NCBI GenBank assembly: GCA_964017045.1
Contig: OZ024794.1
Span: forward strand, 32,705,682 to 32,769,681
Length of the DNA: 64,000 bases
Direction of reading: 5' to 3'
DNA from: Omphiscola glabra
Taxonomy: Eukaryota; Mollusca; Gastropoda; Lymnaeidae
Shown: positions 45,313-56,100 of the stretch, piece by piece
Layout of the letters: the number at the start of each line of letters is the position of its first letter
Position numbering within the stretch: position 1 is the stretch's first letter
Made by a program: the position numbers and the translations under genes
The notes under the pieces: model-generated
The model's input: only the letters and a program-made list of their open reading frames with translations
The model's database searches: none
What the model was told of the DNA's origin: nothing

Positions 45313-46020
45313 AACAAACTTGGATTGGAATTTAATTATTAAAAAACAAATCAGCATCATTATTTATTCTCTTTGCTGATTTTGATAATTGCTTTCTAAA
45401 ATTGGGTTGATATAAATGGCAGCAAAAATTCGATACTCTTTTATTTTCTAAATATCCACATTATCAACAGGTAAAAAAACAACTAAACATTTAATAACTA
45501 AATTTTACATTAATCTCTTACAATTTTCTTTAATTTTACCTTTCAAGGGTGATTCTGATAACTCACCCAATACCTTATACTTTTATTATTTAATTGGGAT
45601 AACAAATGAGAAAATTGTGCGTAAATGATTTGTTTATTTTGGCACGCAGGCAGGCTACAAAAGAGTCAAGCTAAATCAAAGGCTTAAACTAGATTTAATA
45701 TATAGCAAAATAAAACGATAATTTCTTTTTGAATATTTTTATTGCAGCAAATATAATTTATTGCAAATATAAACAGTGAGTTATATTAACCTTTTAAAAA
45801 CATAATGAAGTGTAGTAGTAGTGGTGGGTAAAGATACAAACAATAAGAAGCTTCAAGGACGGTTATAATAATGTGCAGACGGGGGGGGGGGGGGAGAAGA
45901 AAGGCTGGAGGCAAGTGGATTGCAATTTTGAGATTTAAAAATGACAAATTTGTATTGCACATGTTAACAGAATCTTTAAGAACAAATTCAAATACCCAAT
46001 TCTGGGAATTGGTTGAAGAT
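45313..46020. other. TERT 3' flank
   Basis: AT-rich sequence contains a 14-base G run (45881-45894) and the TERT polyadenylation signals at 45757-45762 and 45738-45743 (minus AATAAA). No gene is seen. Confidence 0.5.
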
Positions 46021-49000
46021 TTATTTTATATACATGTTTGCAAACACTTCAGGCAACATAGCAAATATTTCCTTATCCAACTTTGTCGACGTTTTTCTGA
46101 TATGACATGCCAGAATTTCAATAACAGGTTGGTACATCTGGTGGTGCTGCTTCAATTTGTATAAAAAAACATGAAAACATATGGTGCTAACAATCTTTAC
46201 TGAAGCAGGAAACTCATAGTGACACTCAGGAATATCTATGCTATGCATTTTTCTTGAAACATTATTTAATAGTTTCTTTGGAAGACTTTGTATTACACTT
46301 GCAAAAAACATTGGATTACTGAATACTTTGTTTTTGGTAGGAAGGTATTTAGTCAGGCAGTGAAATTTTATGGCAGAGAGAGCAAATATGCACATTAAGT
46401 TGTAATATATGGTCCTCTCAGGGTTTATCTTTGGATCAAACAATATAGGCATGCATTTGGGACATACAGACATAAGAATTTTCTTTTTGAACCTTATTTC
46501 AGCACACTGAGTAAAGTCCCATGATATGGTATCTTTTGTGCGGCTCCCAAAATAGTTTGAGAAATCCAAACAAACTTCATGGGTTGTTGTATTAAATGCC
46601 AATCCACAAAACTTCATAAAACCATCTTCAGAGTCTGAAACATTCGGTACTTTTCCAAATACTGGGTGAGTAAAGTCAAAGTTAACACAACTCTTTTTCA
46701 TGTTAACCCTGAAGTTGAACTCAGGTATTCCATCCAAGAATATTTTTAAAAACGATTCTGCACTTGTTTTGTTCCCAGTAACAAAGAGGATATCATCAGC
46801 CATTCTAATGAATAAGTCATGCTTTCCTTTGGCATAGTGAAGAAATGTCCATTCTAAATAACCATAATAGGCAGCACATAAAATGCTAGAAAGAGAAGAT
46901 CCCTGAGATATTCCTAGGGTTTGAACATAATGCTGTTTTCCCAACTTGACAACATTGCAGAACAAATGTGCAGATAGCTTGTCCAGTAGAACTTCCTTAG
47001 TAAGCACATATGACCCCAAAGTCTCGACTGATGTTCTTTCCTCTAGACTAAGTTGATTAGGGTGTTTTAAACTGTCAAAGTATCTGGTTTTAATATTGCC
47101 ATCTTCTCGACACGTCATTTTACATTTGTGTACATTATAATATTTTCTTTTCAGGATTCTTTCTACAATACCATATAATAAACATATATTAATGGTATTA
47201 AAACAATTCTCAATGTCTACTTTAACAAAGTATAGAGTTTGAAATTTAAGGTTGTTGACAAACATCTTATATTTAAAATATATATCATTCACCCCCATGA
47301 TGGTAGCCCCAAATAGTTGTTGATCAGGATTGCTCTCTTTTTCAAATTTTAAAATAAGCAAAAGAGCTTTAAGGTGCATGTTTATGCTGACGTTTGCTCC
47401 TTTTCTGTGACTAGACATATTCACAACAGGTCTCAAGCCAGATTTCTTGAGAAGGAAACGAACATTAGCGACTCCTAAGCATTTCTGCATTTTCATTTTC
47501 TCTGCAACCCAAAGCTCCTCAACTTTTCTAAGGCCACAAAGTGTTATAAATTTATTTTTAGCAGAGTCAACAAGTCTAAACCAAGTTTTCTTTCGAAAGA
47601 AAAAAAGTCTGTTCTTGAAACTGGTTGACTCTACAACATAAAAGAAGGACTGAACCAAAGGAAAGACAATTTTTGAGGTCAAATAGTGAACAACTTGCCT
47701 CAGCTTTTCTCTCTGTTCTGTCTCATCATACTCTTGCAACCAAGGAATTGACTTTGTCTGTATTCCTTCAATAATGAGCTCTATAGAAATCTTACTGTAC
47801 TTTGGCAATGAGACCAGCAGCTTCACTTGCTTCAAGAAACTATTGAGATTTCTTTGAGTATGCAGCAACTGAGATGGTAAAAGTTTTATAAGAACCCGGC
47901 GGATAAACAGAAACACATTGTTAGTCTTAGAAAAATTTGCAATTAGATTTTTACTAGACACTTTGCTAATTGTCATGCTGCTGTTGCCAATAGTTCTGCT
48001 GCTTGAGTCAAAAACACTGGGGCAAAGTCTGTAGAGTAGAGTCCAATAAGGACACTTTCTGCAACAGACAAGATAGATTTATTAGAAAGTAAAATTGTAC
48101 AGAAGAAAAATAAGAAATATTTCATGAGATCTTCAAACCAAATTTCAGAACTGTATTTTTTGTTTCATTTCAAAATCCTGAAAATGATACAACCATTTAT
48201 TTGGGACAAACTCAAAAAGAACCACAAACAAACAAATAGATTACAGATCTGCTTTATAGCATGAAAGGTTAGCCCTGACAAGATTTACAAAAAATGAAAT
48301 TTATATCTTTTAAGAATATACTCTGTAGTAATTTTTTAGATCATGACCCTTTAATACTATAATGATAATTAAGTTATTTATTGCTTAAAACTTTCCAAGT
48401 TAAAGTCTTTTTCTTCTAATTTTAGAATCACAACGAGGCATTTTAATAACATATAACAATAACCTTGAGAATATTTTAATAAATAAAATGTGTGCATATG
48501 AAATCAATAAAATACAAATAATCAACAGTTTTATGTGTCCTATATAATCAGTGCTAAAAAAAAATAATAGTTTGTTAGTAAAATGAAGACCATACCTGTG
48601 ATTTTTCAGCAGTTCCTCAGTAAATGGGAAACTACTGTTGTTTTCAGTATTCTTTACGAAGTCTGTTTAAAAAAAAATATCACAAAAGCTCATTAATTTA
48701 ATTTTAATGAATATAAAAATGACAATAGCATCATGTTTATTACGATTTCAAATAAAGCTTAAATTTAACATGTTTGAAGATATGGCAAACTTTTCTTTGT
48801 TCAATCATAAAGGATCCCATAGAAGAAAATCAAACTTACAAGTATGGATAAAGCATTCTTTTGTGGTATAAGATAACAGGTTGGCTCCAGTATATATCAT
48901 TTCCTCTACATAGAATAAAAATAAAAAGAATAAAACATGTATCACATATTATCTCCATTAGTAATAAATTATTACTTCTTTTAGTTAAGGGGACTCCCAG

Positions 49001-49311
49001 AGACAAAATCGAGAATTTGTGACAATGTGAAATGATGTGTGATTAAGCGTCAAATTTGCATTACAATTTTGTGATGATTTGTGGAGGAGGGGTGTTGGTG
49101 CGTGTACAAAATTAGTCAAAATAGTGACTTTATGGATGGCCCCAACAGGGTTGAGGAGTCACACAATATGACATTTACACTTAAATACAGTAGTAAATGC
49201 TATAAATAAATATTACAAGTTTTCAATTGTATTAATTATAATCATCATATCAAGTTTTACTCACCTTCCATGATAGTATTATTTCTACTATTACAAGTAT
49301 AGACTTCTGTT
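46021..49311 (-). CDS. TERT: Telomerase reverse transcriptase (TERT), 5' exons not resolved
   Basis: TERT is the catalytic subunit that copies telomeric repeats from the telomerase RNA in the nucleus. In-phase exons are 46021-48058, 48596-48662, 48840-48905 and, less surely, about 49265-49311. The small exons carry TGANLL and the RNA-binding CP motif (ELLKNHRKCPYWTLLYRLCP). The large exon holds the rest of the RNA-binding domain, motif T (FFYVVESTSFKNRLFFFRK), motif 1 (LKKSGLRPVVNM) and motif A (FVKVDIENCFNTI, Asp codon 47217-47215). Then follow motif B' (GISQGSSLSSILC), motif C (RMADDILFVT, Asp codons 46797-46792), D (KKSCVNF), E (FCGLAF) and the C-terminal extension ending ANMYIK. All three catalytic Asp are present. 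Departures are Asn for Asp in the motif A FD pair and Ser for Pro in motif B'. The TEN domain is not found. Confidence 0.93.
48988..49143. mobile_element. Short relative of the GGGCCATC-ended element
   Basis: The right end reads TTTATGGATGGCCCC and the interior contains GTGATGATTTGTGGAGGAGG, matching the termini of 14253-15788. The left end is degenerate. It lies in a TERT intron. Confidence 0.5.
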
Positions 49312-50711
49312 TGCTCAATTCAAAGGTTTACACCAATCTACCTTTTGTAATAAATCAAAGTGCATGATAATAAACTGTTAATAATAATTTACATTGCTAC
49401 TTCCAATCCCCTTTCCCTTCCAAACTCCCACAGAAAATGAAGTAAATAAATAATTTTAAAAAATGAAAAATTAAACTAATCTTATAGCATTGCCTGAGGT
49501 GGGCGTTAGCTGTTAAAAAAAATTAATGACATTAAATTTCGTTGGTTAATTTGTTGAATTGAAAATAAAATTATACAGCAAACTTATCTTAACACATTTT
49601 CCAATCATAGCCATCCATCATCATATCTATATCTTTTGGGTTATCAAACATTCCTACAAATCAAGATGTTGCACCAGTTATTTTTGTGCTATTCACTTTG
49701 AGTTATTGCATTTTTAAAGCTTTATGGTCAACTACAAGCAATTTTACGGAGATCAGATGGCAAGGGAGATTAAAGTGGAGAGGGTCATTGTTGAGATAAC
49801 AATAGTGTTAACCATAATGGAATATTAGACATTGCATTTACTGGTATATTGTATCAAGTAATACACCTGATAGAATTTACATGCAAAATAAATTAATAAA
49901 TAGATCTGGTATGCTGACTCTACATGGTATAAACCAAATTCACAATTTTACATAGCTACAATATCTTTTTCCTGTTTAATTTATAAATTTTACTACCAAC
50001 CCACATTCTTTCAGCTCTTCTGAGCTTTGTTCTCATTAGGGACATGTGCCCATTTTTATTCTTTGTACTGTTGAAGGTATTTGCTGAAATGTTTTCTTTT
50101 TTATTATGTGTAACCATAATTAATGCTTAACCTATATTATTTTATTTACACAAATTGTTTGGGTCTCATTAATCTAGTTAAAAGCTTTATTGCAATCCAA
50201 CACTCTTATGATGGAGTTAACATGAAGAGTTTGTTCTTTTTGGGTTGGTGGAGGCATATTAGGGTGAGATGTTAAAAAGGTAAAAGGTAGGGTTAATTGA
50301 CAGGAGAGAAGATCGGGAGAGATGGGTAGTGGCGAGTATAGAGAAGGTGAGGGTAATAAAGGAGTGAGTAAGATGAAAAAAACAGGAAATATGGGAAGGT
50401 CTTGGGTACAGAACAGATCTTCAGCCCATAATGGGAAGATAGCATACTTTGGGGTACTAATGAAGTTACATTCCGCTACATTGGTTTAGGGGGTTACCCT
50501 TTTTGCAGTGACACAGCCCCTCTTGATTTCCAAACATATTTCTTGCAGACCCCCCACCCCCAAATAAAAATTACCCAGATTTTCTGGATATTTCAGCACC
50601 CCTTTACACTGATTCCCTCATCACGGTGGGGTTGGGGGGTTCCATGGTTAAGAGCTTCTGGTCTAGTTCATACAGCACATTACAGATAGAGCCTTGGTTT
50701 AATAATAATAT
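49312..50711. other. Presumed TERT 5' intron region
   Basis: No exon can be supported. Poly-purine stretches (about 50230-50420) and AT-rich sequence fill it. Confidence 0.4.
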
Positions 50712-51340
50712 ATGGATACTATTGACAATTCTTGTGCAGAGATACTGATCTTCCAACGAACGCCTCCCCAGGTGGTGGATAGAGGAAAGCCCACCAGATA
50801 TGGTGGGTACTGGGGAAATAAAATACCCGGCGTGGACCAAAATCAGCACCTACTGCCTATTTGGAAGTGGACGGATCCACATAGGCTAGGAACCCAACCC
50901 AATATAAAGACAGCTACCCTGAGAGCTGCAAGAGGCATCCGCCCCAAAAGGTTGTGCGCAGGGCTGATGACCCTGTCACTTTTAAAATCTACCGTTACGA
51001 AAGCTAAACCTCATTTGAAAAAAAACGGACTGATAAATTTGGATTTCGAGCTATGTCTTAAAAAAATTATGACATACGGATAGTGACCTGGAATGTGCTG
51101 AGTCTACACAGAGCGGGAGCATTGTCCTGCCTCCATGACGAATTGCTTTGATATAGAATCGTGGTTGAGGCACTGCAGGAGATCAGATGAAAGACTTGGA
51201 TATCCTAAGTATTAAGGAGTATACACTATTCTACAGTGGAAGCAACACAAACACCTTAGGAACAGGGTTTCCAGTAGAGACAGTAAATGCAGTCATTGGG
51301 TTTAAACCAGTGAGTGGAAGGAAGCCTAAGGGCAAGCGAC
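50712..51340 (+). mobile_element. RTE-like LINE 5' end fragment
   Basis: Its 5' part (ACTGATCTTCCAACGAACG, then CCCACCAGATATGGTG) matches 53588 onward. The endonuclease start reads VTWNVLSLHRAGALS, then EYTLFYSGSNTNTLGTGF, with internal stops. It is a pseudogenised 5' fragment. Confidence 0.75.
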
Positions 51341-53188
51341 TCACGGTCGTCCAAGACTGAGATAGATCGACGATGTAGAGAAGGATTTACACCAGTTGGG
51401 GGTTCACGCATGGAGGCGGAAAGCCATGGATTATTACGAATGAAAGGATTTGGTGGAGCAGGCCAGGGCCCTACATGGGCTGTAGCACATTATTGTTCAT
51501 TGATATTCATTAGTTGGCCTAGGGGTAAATTATCAATTTAAGGAACTAAGTTCTTTTTTTCAATGTTGAAATACAAATATTGTATTTAATTACAGTGGCT
51601 AGATGTATCATATTGAACTTCTCCATTCATAAATTTGAACCTTAAAAAGAAGATAAAATTTTGGCTGTCTGTTTCCACTTTTAGTTTCTGTGTAGCATTC
51701 TCTCCTTTTTTTAATTTTTGGATTGTCACTAGAGTTACATTTTTAAAAAAATACTACTACGCCGGGTGGAATGTTTCAAACCAATATTTCATTGAGTGTT
51801 TAATTATAATGTTTAAAGCAAGGCTACATTTTCCAGGATCTTGGAATGGGTATAGATTTTTCTTACAACTTTTGGATTTTATTTTTTATTTTTGGTGGAG
51901 CCTGCAGCTGCAATAAGGAGTGTAAGTAAATTTGATGAAACTGTAAGTTGGGTTTTCATTATTTTGAATATTTTATAAATAAGTCTAATCCTTTAAAACA
52001 AATTAAAAAATGTATCAGTACATTACAGTGTAAAAATAGTAGTGCAAAAAGACAGTGTAATGAGTGGCGCCAAACCAACATGTACCCAAATGTTCATACC
52101 CCACAAGGTCTTGCATTCTGAAAAACGTTAATGTTTGCTCAGGAGCCAACTGCTTTAAAAAAAATTTTTGGAGGGGGGGGGCAGAAATTGGTTTCAGAAA
52201 TTGAAGTTTTTTCTAGCATTTTTATCTGGATGCTCGGTGGTTGACTTCTAAGAAGATAAAGTTACTATGGTCCGAAAAGCTGGTAAAAATCTAAATATCC
52301 TTATTAATTTTAAAGACAACATATCATACATATACACTGATTATTATACAGTAATTTACAAACTGAGTGAGAGTGAAGTTCCACCATGGCATAAGTCTAA
52401 GAATAAGAGGCAAGGGCAAGAGGGTTGATTTTAGTGCTTGAAATACGTTTTGATGTCTAGTTTGTGTTTTATTAGTAAATAGTGTAAAATAATTAAAATT
52501 TTAATTAACAATGACTTCAATGAGTCGATGACAATAATATTTAATTATAATATAGGCTAATTATAATGTAAATTTTAAATAGTAAATAGTGAATAGTGTG
52601 TTGAATTTTAATTAAATATTAATTACCAAAATTGTTATATTATTATTTTTTTTAAAATCCATATATTAGGATCAATAAAAGAATATTGTCCTATCTTAAA
52701 AAATAAAGTCATCCTGAATTATAACTATGTAGACGTAGGTCTAAAATAATTGAATCTTACCGGTTCCTAGTACTTCAGTTAGAGCATGATTTAAAGAAAA
52801 GTGAAATTGAATTGATCGAGTGAATGTTAAATAGTTACCGAAACGAAACATTTCTTCTATTTTTTTTAAAGTGGAAAGAAACCAATCTTATTAAAATATT
52901 TAATTATGAAAAGATAAAACTTAAAAATTAAAAACTGAAAATGTTTTAAATTTATGAAATAAACTAAAAATTCCTAGTTCATTTTTACTTTATTATTTGA
53001 ATATTAAAACACCTTTAATTAGTTTATACATAAAAATACTTTCTGATTATTTTTCCCGATTCATAATTTTGTATCCATTCGAAACTATTTTGTTTAGACA
53101 TGGCTGCCATGTGAAATTAAAACTGGAAGAGCAACTGTTACTGACTCCATTGTACCTTAATTATCACTGCATCCTGTAAAAAATTATA
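51341..53188. other. TERT-MINDY4 interval
   Basis: The MINDY4 promoter should lie at its right end. On the minus strand, 52772-52841 is an open stretch starting at an ATG and ending at a good donor (ACCG|GTAAGATT); it could be a TERT first exon, but only a weak H..EVL resemblance supports this. A minus frame from a good acceptor near 52252 is broken at a 9-base homopolymer (52173-52181). Confidence 0.35.
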
Positions 53189-56100
53189 ATGGCTAGTAAT
53201 AATGAAGCAGTTGAAGCTGCAACAGCTTCTTTGGTTCGGGAATACCTGAGCAGAAAAGTAAGTTGTAAATGTGCATTTTGAAGTTTTAATTCATGACAAT
53301 ACTGAATTCAATTCAATGTAGTCTCTAACTCTAGTATTGTAGACATCATTATCATGTCATTATTCATAATTATAAATTATGGTGGTGTTATTGTCATTAA
53401 TTTAGGCTCGTGTTTTGTAGGGAGAGAAGCATTCTAACCATAATAAGCAATGGGTAAAGCACAATGCTTCCTTTCTCAAATAGCCCTACGTCTAAGTCAG
53501 GATGAATGTAGCCTTAATTAGGGAACATAATGATTTCACTACAAAAATGATAGTTTTTGCACTACAGCTTATACTCGTGAGTAGAAACTGATCTTCCATC
53601 AAGCACCTTCCCTGGTGGCAGATAGGGAGAGTCCACCAGATATGGTGAGTAGGCCTACTGTTTAAATAATAAAACGGAGGCAGACAAAAATCAGAACCTA
53701 CTGGCTATTGTAGGATGTGGAGGAATCCTAAAAGGTTAGGGAACCTTGCCGAAAAATAAAGGCAGCTACCTAGAAAGATGTAAGTGGCAGACTCCCTAGA
53801 TGGTTGTGCTCAGGGCAAACAACCCAGCCATGTAAAAAAATAAATGTCATGAAACCCAAACAACACAATAAAACCGGACTGATTCTAATGGAAATCAACC
53901 TATGCCTGTATATGGACATGATTTTTGGATTGCGACTTGGAATGTACTAAGCCTGGTCAGAGAAGGAGCCTTAGCCAACCTAATTAAAAATAACATCTCT
54001 ATTGCTGCTTTGCAAGACATTAGAAGGAAAAATGCAGACATCGTCAAGACAAAAGAATACACCATATTTTATAGTGGCAACAATACTAACATTCTTGGAA
54101 CAGGATTTGCTGTGAAGAAAGGAGCTGTCTGTGCAATCATAGGTTTTAAACCAGTCATAGGTTTGTGCTTTTTGTGTTTGCAAGGAAAAATGTTTCATAT
54201 AACATTTATAAATATTCATGCTCCCACTGAAGATAAAGGCCAGATAAAAGAATACTTTTATGAGACACTGGAAAAGATCTATGAAAGAACGCATCATTTT
54301 GTTTTACTTTATAGTACAGTGCGTTCAAAAAGAAATTTGATGACAATTTGATCGTGTGAACTGAAAAATAATTCGACCAAATTTCTGTTCGATCAAATTT
54401 CCGTTCCATCAAACTTCTGTCTATCAATTTTATGCCAACGAAATTTATTTCAAACAAATTTCTGGATATACAAAAATATACATAAAGTTAATTGGACCTC
54501 ACCAGATGATATCACTCACAACCAAATTGACCATGTTCTATTTTTGGGAGGCACAGAAAAGACATTACTAGATGTAAAAAGCTATTTAGGATCAGATGCA
54601 GACTCTGAATATCTTTTGTAATGGTTAAATACAAGCAGAGACTAAGCATAATTCACAATGGCAGAAATCAAAGAGAAAAACAATATGATTACCAAAGACC
54701 CACTAAATGCAAAAGCTTACCAAAATGAAGTAGAAGCACAACTAACATCATCACAGGAGGAAACAAGCAAGGAAAACAACATAAATGATTTGACTACCCA
54801 GTAATTTAAATAACAAATTAAAAAAAAGAATGATAAAAATAGTATTATATAGCCATGTGGCTATGGCCTATACTAGACACTTTATCATAATCTATTTGTA
54901 AATTTCTTTTTTTATATCCAGCCTACAATAATTTAAGTTGCAAGTTGAAAACCAGCCAACTCCAAAATAACCCACTCTTGTCTTGCCTTCTTTTGTTGTA
55001 AACAGGACTTTGTTTTCTATCTACATTCCACATTTCTTATGGACATTTTGTTAAAGAAGATATTTTTTATCTAAGTGGTGATACTGTGACGTTAAAAATA
55101 TTATTATGCATTTTATTATCATATAACCATGGTGCCTACTTTATTGGATTAATTTATTGTATATAATTTTAATCATTGTTTAATTTCTCCTGCTTATGAT
55201 TATACAAGTGTAAAGTAGTAAAGCAAACAGGAAGGAAAAAAAACAGTGAGATTTCCTATTTTGTCTAGCTTCCAGCATAGTCTCTCAATTTTTATGAATA
55301 TAATCAAGTTCTTACATACTTCCACAGAAAAGTCATTTACATTGAATTTTTATTAACTGTAAATTAACATAATTTTGGTACCACTTCATTTTATGCCTAA
55401 AGCAATCAGGAATAACTCCATTTGGAAACCAACAAAATGTTTTAAATAGGAAAAGTAATGCTTGTTTTACTTTTATGGGGTATACAAATTTAATGAGATT
55501 ATATATTATTATATTCTCAGTGAAAGAAGATCATATTTAATATAACCTTTAAATTATGATATCTAAACTTAAAAACACTGATTTTGATAAAGAAGAGCTA
55601 TGTTTCTGCCAGATTATCAGTATATTTTCTACTAGAAATTCTAGCTGAGCTCGCAGAGCACAGGAAAGATGATGTACATTAAGTAAGGTAGCCATATAGA
55701 GGAAACAGCAACAAGTCAAGAAGGAAGACATGGACATGCCATTTATCATCCTATTCATTATCATATTTCAATGAGTGTGTTGTATCACACATTCCAACTT
55801 TTGCATGTAAACACCTTATGCCCGTGTGTTCTAACATTGTCACTGTTTTATCACCAAAATCTTTGTTGCAAAAAAATCAATTCCCTTTTCACTTATAAAA
55901 AAAGATTAAATAACATAAAGGCCTTCTGCCGAAATAGTAATGTAAATATTAAATGCTACGTCCAAATGCTACGTATGGCGGAAGTGAATGAAAGGATTTT
56001 GAGATTTCTGCCAATATCCCTTTTGTTTATTTAAAAAAAAAGGCAGGCACATATAGGAAAATGGTAGGGCACCAAACATGGTATAAGGTAGTAGGTTAAA

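Noticed and set aside
48838..48840. TERT considered as a processed pseudogene because of the single long exon
   Set aside because: The upstream small exons have consensus donors and acceptors and carry the CP motif in phase, the long frame has no stops, and catalytic residues are intact, so the gene looks functional.
51635..51916. 93-codon hydrophobic plus-strand frame between TERT and MINDY4
   Set aside because: It is AT-rich, dominated by Phe/Trp/Leu from T-rich sequence, and has no recognisable motif or splice context.
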